Below, piece by piece: positions 54,863-63,269 of a DNA stretch of 64,000 nt. Positions within the stretch are counted from its first letter, which is position 1, and every line of letters begins with the position of its first letter. Made by a program: the position numbers and the translations under genes. The stretch is from Pseudomonas syringae (GTDB taxonomy: Bacteria; Pseudomonadota; Gammaproteobacteria; Pseudomonadales; Pseudomonadaceae), in assembly GCF_023278085.1 (NCBI RefSeq), contig NZ_CP066265.1:1208501-1272500 (forward strand). Direction: 5' to 3'. Under the pieces are notes generated by a model that searched no databases, had not been told where the DNA came from, and was given only the letters and a program-made list of their open reading frames with translations.

Positions 54863-55236
54863 AATATTCCTTTATGTATAGATGAGATGTTTGATAGGTG
54901 TACAGGTATGATTTTTTGTTGAGAGTCTATTGTTCTATAGGCGAATTTTTGTTGTGGTGATGGCAGTTGTTTCTAAAGAGTTATTGGTTTTTGAGGCGCT
55001 GAAAATATATAACGATTTTGGGATGTGTGGGGGATTTGAAATAAAAGGAATTGATCGTTCTGTCTAGTGTGGGGGAATGGAGAGCTTGCAAGATTATGAA
55101 AAATTTAAATGCCGCGGGCTCGCACTAACGGAAGTCGCTTATTGTGTGTATTTATGTCCGCACTGCAGTGATGTAATAAGGATTAATTCGTGCTGATGAC
55201 CGTCCCTGGCCTCTCCAGTCAGACTGCACGAAAAAG
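54863..55236. other. AT-rich intergenic region
   Basis: About 370 bases clearly lower in GC than the rest of the window, with runs such as GAAAATATATAACGATTTTG. It should hold the promoter of the secreted-protein gene. I see no frame, repeat or RNA gene in it. Confidence 0.55.
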
Positions 55237-56154
55237 TTATTCAGGTAGACTTTTCATCGATAAAGACCTGTTCTCTCCAAGAATTCTTCCCGCGTCCCGT
55301 GCCGGAGGAAGGCCAAACACTCGCGCATAATCCCGGCTGAATTGCGTTGCGCTTTCGTAGCCGACCTCGAAGGCGGCAGCCATCACGCTTCTGGCGTTTG
55401 CCACCATCAGGGTTCTGGCCTGCAGCAGGCGAACCCGCTTTTGGTACTGCAAAGGGCTCAGGTTGGTGACCGCCTTGAAGTGGCGGTGAAAGGCCGAGAC
55501 GCTCATTGATGCCCGTTGCGCCAGGCTCTCGATCCTGATGGGCTCGGCAAAGTCTCGGCGGATCCATTGAATCGCCATGTTGACTCGCGCCATAGCTGTG
55601 TCCGGCGCAGCGATCTCTCGTAGCATCCAGCCATGTGGGCCCTGCAGTACCCGGAAGATGATTTCCCGTTCGTAGACCGGGGCCAGCGCTGCAATGGCGT
55701 CCGGGTCGCCCATCAGGCGCAGCATGCGCACCCAGGCATCCATCAGATCGCCAGTGACCGACGCCACTGAAAAGCCTGCGTTGTTCTCGGCGCGGCTGAC
55801 CGGTTTGGGCAGGTCGGCGAACAGCGTGGACAAGACTGTCGGGTCCAGCGTCAGGCTGACAGCCAGATAAGGCGCTCCCGATGCGGCGGCATGCACCGAG
55901 CCCACCGCTGGCAGTTCGATGGACATGACGAAATAGGTCGCCGGGTCATACCTAAGGGTCCGGTTACCCACCGTCATGCTTTTGCTGCCTTGCAGGATCA
56001 CATTGATCATCGGGTCATACACCGCAGCCAGCAGGTGCTCAGGGATCTTGCCCTGAACCATGGCTACACGCGGAATGCCCGTTTCGGTCCGGCGATTTTC
56101 AGCCCCGGCCGCGAGCGACCTCAGTTCATTCAGTTGTCTGTCCATGCGTCGCAT
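55237..56154 (-). CDS. AraC-family transcriptional regulator (first of two paralogues)
   Basis: A 305-residue regulator. The N-terminal sensing domain (about 1-190; AraC_N type, as in VILQGSKSMTVGNRTLRYDP and YFVMSIELP) precedes an AraC double helix-turn-helix: SMSVSAFHRHFKAVTNLSP, then EVGYESATQFSRDYARVFGLPP. The stop is TAA at 55237. A nearby in-frame ATG at 56145 is an alternative start. It is divergent from the SDR-VOC-dehydrogenase genes, which it may control. The inducer is unknown. Confidence 0.9.
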   Translation of the reverse strand: MRRMDRQLNELRSLAAGAENRRTETGIPRVAMVQGKIPEHLLAAVYDPMINVILQGSKSMTVGNRTLRYDPATYFVMSIELPAVGSVHAAASGAPYLAVSLTLDPTVLSTLFADLPKPVSRAENNAGFSVASVTGDLMDAWVRMLRLMGDPDAIAALAPVYEREIIFRVLQGPHGWMLREIAAPDTAMARVNMAIQWIRRDFAEPIRIESLAQRASMSVSAFHRHFKAVTNLSPLQYQKRVRLLQARTLMVANARSVMAAAFEVGYESATQFSRDYARVFGLPPARDAGRILGENRSLSMKSLPE

Positions 56155-56283
56155 GCTGAGGGGCGAGTGTCATGCCGCGCAAGCGAAAAGCAGAAACGGG
56201 CAGGTTTCGAGCAGGAACAGGTACGACCCGCAATCGTGTGATGCGTACTGTGGGGACACGTTTAAATCACAGAGGGACACGAC

Positions 56284-57027
56284 ATGGGCGTCATTGTCAT
56301 TACCGGCGGCAGCCGCGGAATCGGTGCCAGTGCAGCTGAACAGGCGGCACAACGGGGTATGGGGGTCATCCTCACCTACAACGCCAACCCACAAGCCGCA
56401 GCATCGGTCGTGGAGCGAATCAAGCAGGCCGGTGGCAAAGCCGTAGCGCTAAAGCTCGATGTAGCTGACGTGAGCAGTTTCGGGGCTTTTCGGGAGTCCG
56501 TGGTCCAGGCCCTCCGCGAAACCTGGGCGGCCACCGAGTTGAGCGGCCTGGTCAACAATGCGGGCTATGGGGTGTTCAACCCCTTGGCGACGGTCAGCGA
56601 AGAGCAGTTTGATGGCCTGTTCAATGTGCACCTTAAAGGCCCGTTCTTCCTCACTCAGGCGCTGCTGCCTCTTCTGGCCGAAAACGCCAGCATCGTCAAC
56701 CTGACCAGTGCCACAACGCGGGTAGCCACTGCGGGCGTTGCGCCCTACGCGGCGTTCAAAGGCGGCCTTGAAGTGTTGACCCGTTACATGGCCAAAGAAT
56801 TTGGCGAGCGGCGCATACGCGCCAATGCGGTATCCCCCGGCGCGATCCGCACTGAACTGGGCGGTGGGCTTAACGATGAGTTCGAAGCGATGCTGGCCGC
56901 TCAGACAGCGCTCGGCAGAGTCGGCGAGCCTGAGGATGTCGGTCGGGTGATCGCCATGCTGCTGTCCGAAGACGGCGCCTGGATCAACGCGCAGACACTC
57001 GAAGTCGCAGGCGGCTACAACATCTAG
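56284..57027 (+). CDS. Short-chain dehydrogenase/reductase
   Basis: A 247-residue SDR with TGGSRGIG at residues 7-14, NNAG near 92, and a catalytic stretch with VNLTSATTRVATAGVAPYAAFKGG, where Tyr and Lys lie in Y-A-A-F-K (residues ~157-161). The C-terminal SEDGAWINAQTLEVAGGY is typical. GAGGG precedes the ATG. It is the first gene of a three-gene set (SDR-VOC-dehydrogenase-like) divergent from an AraC regulator. Confidence 0.9.
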   Translation: MGVIVITGGSRGIGASAAEQAAQRGMGVILTYNANPQAAASVVERIKQAGGKAVALKLDVADVSSFGAFRESVVQALRETWAATELSGLVNNAGYGVFNPLATVSEEQFDGLFNVHLKGPFFLTQALLPLLAENASIVNLTSATTRVATAGVAPYAAFKGGLEVLTRYMAKEFGERRIRANAVSPGAIRTELGGGLNDEFEAMLAAQTALGRVGEPEDVGRVIAMLLSEDGAWINAQTLEVAGGYNI

Positions 57028-57045
57028 TCAAGCGAGGATTTTGAC

Positions 57046-57447
57046 ATGCTGGATCATCTGTTTCTGTCGGTGAGCGATATCGCACGTTCCATCCGTTTCT
57101 ACGAGGGTGTCCTGGTACCGCTGGGTATCACCGGGCGCCTGGACTACGACGGCAAGGACGGCCCGCCGGGTCATCCTGACCTGAAAGGCTTCGGCGCCAA
57201 TGGCCGAGTATTTTTCTGGTTGCGTCAGGGGCCAGTCGAAGGCCGCGCCGTACACGTGGGCTTTGTGGCGAACAGCAAGGCTGACGTTGAAGCTGCCTAC
57301 GCCGCGGCCATCCAGCATGGCGCAGTCGACAACGGTCCGCCCGGCGCGCGGTTGCACTACGATCCCGAGTACTACGCCGCCAATGTGCTGGACCCTGATG
57401 GGTACAGTCTGGAGTTTGTTTACAAAAACTGGCAGCACGTCCAATGA
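57046..57447 (+). CDS. VOC-family (glyoxalase-like) protein
   Basis: A 133-residue single-chain VOC protein. It starts MLDHLFLSVSDIARSIRFYEGVL, the first beta-alpha-beta module with metal-ligand-position His4, and ends with VLDPDGYSLEFVYKN, with a Glu near residue 125 at the second module's ligand position. Function may be dioxygenase, glyoxalase or resistance type. It has a GAGGA site, starts 18 bases after the SDR stop, and overlaps the next gene by four bases (ATGA), which supports an operon. Confidence 0.88.
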   Translation: MLDHLFLSVSDIARSIRFYEGVLVPLGITGRLDYDGKDGPPGHPDLKGFGANGRVFFWLRQGPVEGRAVHVGFVANSKADVEAAYAAAIQHGAVDNGPPGARLHYDPEYYAANVLDPDGYSLEFVYKNWQHVQ

Positions 57448-58421
57448 GCACACTTCTGATCTACGGCGCCACAGGCTATACCGGTCGTATGGCCGCCGAA
57501 CGGGCGAAAGCGTCAGGTTTGCGATTCGAAATCGCCGGGCGCAATTCGCAGCGACTTGCAGAACTGGCCACCCATCTGGATGTGCCTTTCCGCGTGTTTG
57601 ATGCCGGCCCGGATGCTGAAAACTTTCTGTCTGGCATCTCGGTGTTGTTGAACGTTGCAGGGCCTTTTGCGCACACAGCGCAAGCGTTGATGCGCGCTTG
57701 CATCAAGACTGGGGTGGACTATCTGGACATCACTGCCGAGATCAATGTTTATCGGCTGGCAGAGCGACTGGGCGTCGAGGCCGATGCGGCAAAGGTCATG
57801 CTGTTGCCTGGTGTCGGATGGGACGTCGTACCCACAGACTCGCTGGCGGTACAGGTCGCTCAGCGTGTCGACAAGCCGCAGGCGCTGAGCATTGCACTTC
57901 AGGTACCAGGATCGATGTCTCGCGGATCAGCCATGAGCGTCAGCGAAATCATCGGTGCCGGCGTGCTCGCCAGGGTCGATGGCGAACTCGTTGCAACGCC
58001 CGATGCCCCGCCGCGGTATTTTGATTTTGGAGAAGGCCCGGTCCTTTGCTTACCGCTGTCCTTCGGCGATCTGGTCACGGGATGGCATTCGACCGGCATT
58101 CCCGACATCACGATGTTTGTGCACCTTTCGGGCGAAGCGTTTCCAGAGGGCGACCTTTCGCTACTGCCTGATGGCCCTGCTGCAGAAGAAAGGGATGCCT
58201 GTCGAGCACGTGCGGTCGTTGAAATTACCGCGGCAGATGGCTCGATTGCCCGGTCCGTGATCGAGACCGTCAATGGTTATTCCTACACGCCACTGGCGGC
58301 TGTGGAAGCTGCGCGCCGGGTGTTGAGCGGGGAGCGCCGGTCAGGTTTCGCGACCCCGGCGCAGGTTTTCGGCGGCGGATTTGCCGAAAGCATCGCGGGG
58401 ACGGTAATCACTGACTTTTAG
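57444..58421 (+). CDS. Saccharopine dehydrogenase-like / trans-acting enoyl reductase family protein
   Basis: A 325-residue Rossmann protein. The nucleotide motif GATGYTGRMAAERA is at about residues 8-21 (YGATGYTGR), followed by ISVLLNVAGPF, the usual second block of COG3268. Such proteins reduce or isomerise lipophilic or polyketide intermediates; the substrate is unknown. The start overlaps the VOC gene stop as ATGA, indicating translational coupling. It runs convergent to the second AraC gene. Confidence 0.88.
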   Translation: MSTLLIYGATGYTGRMAAERAKASGLRFEIAGRNSQRLAELATHLDVPFRVFDAGPDAENFLSGISVLLNVAGPFAHTAQALMRACIKTGVDYLDITAEINVYRLAERLGVEADAAKVMLLPGVGWDVVPTDSLAVQVAQRVDKPQALSIALQVPGSMSRGSAMSVSEIIGAGVLARVDGELVATPDAPPRYFDFGEGPVLCLPLSFGDLVTGWHSTGIPDITMFVHLSGEAFPEGDLSLLPDGPAAEERDACRARAVVEITAADGSIARSVIETVNGYSYTPLAAVEAARRVLSGERRSGFATPAQVFGGGFAESIAGTVITDF

Positions 58422-58437
58422 AATTGCTGGTGATTGC

Positions 58438-59352
58438 TCATGAAACCGCTTTCAGTTCGTTGCAACTGTCTTTCGTGACGATGACGGACCTGAATCTCGC
58501 TGCATCCCGTGCCGGCGGGAGGCCGAACAGCCGGGCGTATTCTCGGCTGAATTGCGACGCGCTTTCATAGCCCACATGATAGGCAACGGACGTTGCATCC
58601 AGTGTATCGAACAGTAGCAACCAGCGAGCCCTCAACAAGCGAAGGCGCTTCTGATACTGGATCGGCGTCATGGCCGTGACTGATTTGAAATGCCGATAAA
58701 AGGCAGCAACGCTCATGCCTGACATGACTGCGAGCGGCTCGACGCGAAAAGGCTCGGTATAGTGCTCGCGAATCCACTGGGTCACACGGCGGATCTGTTT
58801 CATTCGACCATCCGGCCGTGCAACGTCGCGGAGAATACCGCCCAAAGGCCCCTGCAACGCGCGGAACATGATCTCGCGCTCGAGCATCGGGGCCAGCACC
58901 GCAATTTCGAACGGACGATCCACAAGTCGCATCATGCGCACCCATGCATCAAGCATTTCATCTGACGCCAGCACACCTTGAAAGCACGCGTTCTGAGGTG
59001 CGCTTGGCGTCTTGCCCTCGTCGATCAGCAGCGTGGCAATCACCCCTGGGTCCAGCGTCAGGCTGACGGCGAGATAGGGGTGATCTGCTGTGTCGTTATG
59101 AATCTGGCCCGTCGCGGGTACATCCACAGGCACCAGGAAGTAACTGCCAGCAGTGTAACGGGTAGCCTCTTCTCCTACCGACAACGTTTTTGTGCCCTGG
59201 AGGACCAGATGCAACATCGGCTGATACACCTGATCCGCACAGGCCTCGGCGCGAACCATTGCTACACGGGGGATGCCGGTGTCCGTCCACTTGTCTTGCG
59301 CGCGCATGACGATGCGGCGCAGTTCTGCCATTGGTTCTTCCATGTGTTCCAC
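58438..59352 (-). CDS. AraC-family transcriptional regulator (second paralogue)
   Basis: A 304-residue AraC regulator similar along its whole length to the one at 55237-56154: GIPRVAMV, LQGTKTLSVGEE and PYLAVSLTLDP occur in both. The DNA-binding part shows SGMSVAAFYRHFKSVTAMTP and HVGYESASQFSREYARLFGLPP. ATG at 59352 follows a TGGA sequence; other in-frame ATGs follow closely. It is divergent from the SDR at 59538, its likely target. Confidence 0.9.
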   Translation of the reverse strand: MEHMEEPMAELRRIVMRAQDKWTDTGIPRVAMVRAEACADQVYQPMLHLVLQGTKTLSVGEEATRYTAGSYFLVPVDVPATGQIHNDTADHPYLAVSLTLDPGVIATLLIDEGKTPSAPQNACFQGVLASDEMLDAWVRMMRLVDRPFEIAVLAPMLEREIMFRALQGPLGGILRDVARPDGRMKQIRRVTQWIREHYTEPFRVEPLAVMSGMSVAAFYRHFKSVTAMTPIQYQKRLRLLRARWLLLFDTLDATSVAYHVGYESASQFSREYARLFGLPPARDAARFRSVIVTKDSCNELKAVS

Positions 59353-59537
59353 CGTGGACCCTATTCCCGTTCATGGCAAGCCAGTTGAGAAGAACGGGCA
59401 AGGATGCGCGAGTAACCGGCATACGCAGACCCGTTCGTTAGTCGAATACTGGCTGTACGCGGTGCGTTGCATTCACGTTATTCATGACCTGACAGCAACG
59501 AACCCTTAAGCCAGTCAACTTCAAACAGGGCCACTTC

Positions 59538-60287
59538 ATGAAACTCGACGGAAAAATTGCGGTTGTCACGGGGGCGTCGAAAGGCATAGGCGCCGGGATC
59601 GCCAAGGCGCTTGCTGCGCAGGGCGCTATCGTCATTATCAACTACGCCTCCAGCAAGCCTGACGCTGATGCAGTGGTTGCTCTTATCACCGCGCAGGGCG
59701 GCTCAGCGTTAGCGGTACACGCTGACATGAGTCAGGTAGCCGATGTTGTGCGTCTGTTTGAAACGGTCCGAGAGAAGTACGGGGCTCTGGATGTTCTGGT
59801 CAATAACGCTGGCGTTGCAGTGTTCCAGATGATCGATGACCTGACCGAAGAAGCCTTTCATAAGCAGTTCAATCTGAATGTCCTCGGCTACCTGCTCGCG
59901 GTACGGGAGGCCGTCAAACTGATGGGCCCCGAAGGAAGCATCATTAATATCAGCTCAATCCTCAGCACCGATCCCTACCTGGCGTCGAGTGTGTACTCGG
60001 CAACCAAGGGGGCCGTCGACACCTTGAGTTTTGCACTGGCAAGGGAGTTGGGGCCGCGAGGTATCCGTGTCAACTCGATCCTGCCTGGGCACACCAATAC
60101 GCCTGCAACCGATGGGCACTTTACAGGCGAGCTGGGTGAAAAAATTCTGGCGGGAACGCCATTGGGTCGCTTCGGAGAGCCAGAGGACATAGCGCCTCTC
60201 GCCGTGTTTTTAGCGTCCGATGATTCGCATTGGGTAACAGGCGAATCCATCCGCGCTTCTGGCGGTGTTCGCGGCGTCGGTTATTGA
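59538..60287 (+). CDS. Short-chain dehydrogenase/reductase (FabG-like)
   Basis: A 249-residue SDR. The cofactor motif TGASKGIG is at residues 12-19, LVNNAGVA near 87-94, Ser in NISSIL, and Tyr/Lys in VYSATKGAVDTLSFALA (about 153-157). The C-terminal GEPEDIAPLAVFLASDDSHWVTGE and SGGV are classical. It resembles 3-oxoacyl-ACP reductase and glucose dehydrogenase-like SDRs, so the symbol fabG is not applied. It is divergent from the second AraC gene. Confidence 0.9.
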   Translation: MKLDGKIAVVTGASKGIGAGIAKALAAQGAIVIINYASSKPDADAVVALITAQGGSALAVHADMSQVADVVRLFETVREKYGALDVLVNNAGVAVFQMIDDLTEEAFHKQFNLNVLGYLLAVREAVKLMGPEGSIINISSILSTDPYLASSVYSATKGAVDTLSFALARELGPRGIRVNSILPGHTNTPATDGHFTGELGEKILAGTPLGRFGEPEDIAPLAVFLASDDSHWVTGESIRASGGVRGVGY

Positions 60288-60389
60288 GATGTCTGGCTAA
60301 AAGCGAAGGCGCACGGCAACGTGCGCTGCCGACGGTGTTATTGCCCACGTTTGACACGGCATGAAGTGAGATTACCTGTGCGCCTGGAG

Positions 60390-60794
60390 CTAAAAAGCCT
60401 CCACCGCTCGTTCGTCAAATGCCGCACGTGCGGCATGCACTGCGCCTGAATGATGGATCGTCCAGAAAAACAAGGCTTTGAACGGCTCCTCCAGGGTCAT
60501 GCCCAACGGCGTGACGCTGTATTCCACTGCCACCTGAGACGACGGAATAACGCGACGGGTCAGAACGCCGTTGCGTTCGAGCCTTCTCAAGGCTTGAGTG
60601 AGCGCCTTTTGAGTTATGCCCTCCAGGCAGCGCTTGAGTTCGTTGAATCGCAATGGTTTTTTGCACAAGGCGGCAAGAATCAATATTGACCATTTATCCG
60701 CGATTTGATCCAGCATCAATCGGCTTGAAGGATCAGCCATGTAGGCTCCCAGATCCAGCTCATTTCTCTGCATCTGTTCATCAGTTGTCAGCAC
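60390..60794 (-). CDS. HxlR-family winged-helix regulator
   Basis: A 134-residue HxlR regulator. The core LMLDQIADKWSILILAALCKKPLRFNELKR is followed by the recognition-helix region ITQKALTQALRRLERNGVLTRRV; the wing has VEYSVTPLG. The GTG start at 60794 has GGAG five bases upstream. A cysteine near residue 44 (LAALCKK) may be redox- or electrophile-sensing, as in other HxlR/HypR proteins; this is inference. It is divergent from the SDR-MFS genes, with half-site repeats in the gap. Confidence 0.9.
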   Translation of the reverse strand: MLTTDEQMQRNELDLGAYMADPSSRLMLDQIADKWSILILAALCKKPLRFNELKRCLEGITQKALTQALRRLERNGVLTRRVIPSSQVAVEYSVTPLGMTLEEPFKALFFWTIHHSGAVHAARAAFDERAVEAF

Positions 60795-60808
60795 GAGGTC
60801 TCCTTTTA

Positions 60809-60861
60809 TATACCTGATAGCTTGTAAGTGCGTAATTGATATTAGGTATACATCTTATACC
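60809..60861. promoter_or_regulatory. Candidate HxlR operator with three TATACC half-sites
   Basis: TATACCTGATA at 60809-60819 and TATTAGGTATA at 60840-60850 form an inverted repeat with one mismatch. GGTATA (60845-60850) and TATACC (60856-60861), spaced by CATCT, form a second, perfect inverted pair sharing the middle half-site. All lie in the gap between the HxlR gene and the SDR it faces, an arrangement that fits auto- and target control. Confidence 0.6.
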
Positions 60862-60936
60862 ATGGGGACTCATTAGCGCGTTGCCTCATCGCTCGTTAAA
60901 GGTCCCTTCCAGTTGGTTTCAATAAGGTGTATGCGC

Positions 60937-61677
60937 ATGGAATTCAAAGATAAAGTTGTTCTGGTCACCGGCGGGTCATCGGGCCTGGGACTTGCTATTG
61001 CTCAGGAGTTTGTCACGCAGGGTGCCCGAGTAGTCATAACCGGGCGTCGGCAGGAGCAACTGAACCAGGCGTTGATCCATCTGGGCGATGACGCTGACGC
61101 GTTTGCCGCCGATGTATCTCGTCCATCTGAGCTGGAGCGTCTTTTCAGTCATGTCGGCGCACGGTACGGCCGTCTTGACGTAGTAGTGGCAAATGCCGGA
61201 ATGGGCGAAATCGCTCCACTTGGCTCGATAACTGAAGCAGGGTTTGACCGGGTATTTGAAACAAATGTCAAAGGAGTCACCTTCACTGTTCAGGGTGCCC
61301 TGCCTCTGCTGACCAAAGGCGCCAGCATCGTCATTATCGGCTCTACCGCTTCGATCAATCCCGGGCCAGGGCTTGGCCTTTATGGCGCAACCAAGGCTGC
61401 CTTGCGTGCATTGATCAGAAGCTGGATTCTGGACATCAAAGGCTCTGGCGTGCGAATCAACCTCCTCAGTCCTGGCCCGGTGGATACCCAATCGTTACGC
61501 AATATGGCAGGTGATCATGCGCAGCAGTTGATCCAGTCGCTCAGTGAAAAAAGCACACTGGGGCGCATAGGCGAGGCTCGGGAAATAGGTAAAGCGGTTG
61601 CGTTTCTGGCCAGCGATGCTTCGAGCTACATCAACGGTATTGAGCTGTTTGCCGATGGAGGAGCTTCTCAGGTCTGA
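60937..61677 (+). CDS. Short-chain dehydrogenase/reductase
   Basis: A ~246-residue SDR. The motif VTGGSSGLG is at residues ~9-17, VVANAGMG is in the NNAG position, and the active site is Ser in IIGSTASIN and Tyr/Lys in GLYGATKAALRAL. The ending SYINGIELFADGGASQV is typical. I prefer the ATG at 60937, nine bases after AAGG, over the ATG at 60931; an upstream frame to 60913 also exists. It is followed by an MFS gene 65 bases later on the same strand. Confidence 0.88.
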   Translation: MEFKDKVVLVTGGSSGLGLAIAQEFVTQGARVVITGRRQEQLNQALIHLGDDADAFAADVSRPSELERLFSHVGARYGRLDVVVANAGMGEIAPLGSITEAGFDRVFETNVKGVTFTVQGALPLLTKGASIVIIGSTASINPGPGLGLYGATKAALRALIRSWILDIKGSGVRINLLSPGPVDTQSLRNMAGDHAQQLIQSLSEKSTLGRIGEAREIGKAVAFLASDASSYINGIELFADGGASQV

Positions 61678-61742
61678 ATCGCTTGCCAAATCAAGCGGCC
61701 GGACTTCGTTCAGGCCGTTCTTCGCCACTTCCGGGAACGACT

Positions 61743-63161
61743 ATGTCTCATTCGCCATCGGCGCAAGCGCCATCCCTATCCAGGCAGGACACCCGCCGTG
61801 TTCTTGCGTTGGCTGTCATCCTCAGCGCCCAACTCATGTTGCAGATGGACTTTTTGATCGTGATGGTCGCTTTGCCCCAAATTCAGGCTGATCTGGGATT
61901 CTCCCCGGCAGCCTTGTCCTGGGTACCGAAGGCATTCGCCCTGGCACTTGGCGGTCTGCTTTTGCTGGGTGGCCGATTGGGGGATGTGTATGGGCGTGTC
62001 AGAGCGTTCAAAGCAGGCCTTGCCATTTTTGTGCTGGCTTCGCTCATGGGGGGGCTCGCGAGCAGCCCGTTGTTACTGATTGCCGCGAGAATTTTCCAAG
62101 GTGTCGGGGCTGCCATAGCGGCCCCCAGTGTGCTGGCATTAGTCATGAACATTGCGCGCAACGAGGCCGAGCGTAATCGGGGGCTTGCACTGTTCATCAC
62201 GGTGTCTTCGGTAGGTGCTTCTGCCGGATTGATTCTAGGCGGTGCGCTCACCGAGTATTTCTCCTGGCGCTGGTCGCTGCTCATCAATGTGCCAGTCGGA
62301 ATTTTCATTCTTCTCATGATTGGCAAAGTCGTTGAAGAAACAGTACGCCAGCCCGCGAAATTCGACATGAGTGGCGCACTGACCGCTACAGCCGGGTCGA
62401 TTGCGCTGGTGTTCGGGTTCATTAATGCCGCAGAGCACGGTTGGGCACATATCGGAACCCTGCCTTCTTTTGTCGCTGCGGTTGTGCTGCTGACAGCATT
62501 CTGGATCATTGAAGGTCATGCCCGGCAGCCACTGCTGAACCTGAACCTCTTGAGGAGCCGATCCCGCGTTGTGGCTCTGGCCGTAATGGCGATCATCGTC
62601 GGCATGCATTTTTCGATGCTGTTTCTGGTCGTCCAGTATTTTCAGAAAGTGCTCGGCTTCGGGCCTTTGGCAGCCGGCCTGGCCTATCTACCGGTCACCT
62701 GTACCGTGTTTGCCGTAACCCATTTCATGCCGGGTTTAATCGGGCGTTTTGGTGCCAGCAGACTTCAATTGAGCGGATGCATACTCGTTGCCATCAGTTT
62801 CGCCGGATTCGCCATTATCGACATCGACGGCAGCTATGCGGGTTCAGTATTAGGCCCAATGCTGGTGCACAGCCTCGGTATTGCGTTGGTATTTACGCCC
62901 GGCACAGTCCTTACACTGGATGGCGTGGCAGCTGAACAATCGGGTACGGCGTCAGGCCTGTTACAGATGGATCAGCAAATAGGTGGGGCTTTAGGCATTG
63001 CTGTGGTCACATCAGTGTTCGCTTTTACGTCTATACAGGGAGACTTCGTCTCTGGATTGCCGATGGCATTCGGTGTAGCCGGGGCGTTGTCTGCTATGGC
63101 GGCACTCCTGACATGCGTCGGAATGTATAAAACACGTGCCGTCCTGGCCGATCAGACTTGA
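61743..63161 (+). CDS. MFS drug-export family transporter (DHA2, 14 helices)
   Basis: A 472-residue inner-membrane protein with about 14 hydrophobic helices. The motif A-like LLGGRLGDVYGRVRAF lies after helix 2 and motif C-like PSVLALVMN/SAGLILGGALTEYFSW in helix 5 is the antiporter motif, both typical of DHA2 drug:H+ antiporters. The ATG at 61743 was chosen over 61683. It probably shares the HxlR-facing promoter with the SDR and may export its product or a toxic substrate; the substrate is unknown. Confidence 0.87.
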   Translation: MSHSPSAQAPSLSRQDTRRVLALAVILSAQLMLQMDFLIVMVALPQIQADLGFSPAALSWVPKAFALALGGLLLLGGRLGDVYGRVRAFKAGLAIFVLASLMGGLASSPLLLIAARIFQGVGAAIAAPSVLALVMNIARNEAERNRGLALFITVSSVGASAGLILGGALTEYFSWRWSLLINVPVGIFILLMIGKVVEETVRQPAKFDMSGALTATAGSIALVFGFINAAEHGWAHIGTLPSFVAAVVLLTAFWIIEGHARQPLLNLNLLRSRSRVVALAVMAIIVGMHFSMLFLVVQYFQKVLGFGPLAAGLAYLPVTCTVFAVTHFMPGLIGRFGASRLQLSGCILVAISFAGFAIIDIDGSYAGSVLGPMLVHSLGIALVFTPGTVLTLDGVAAEQSGTASGLLQMDQQIGGALGIAVVTSVFAFTSIQGDFVSGLPMAFGVAGALSAMAALLTCVGMYKTRAVLADQT

Positions 63162-63269
63162 TGCGAGCCAGATTGCGCACCGCAGCCTCGGAGTCGTAAT
63201 AAACACTGAAGGCCGCCGTGACTGCGACGCTGGCGCTTGATCCGGCAAGGATGACGCAGCGCACCTGTA

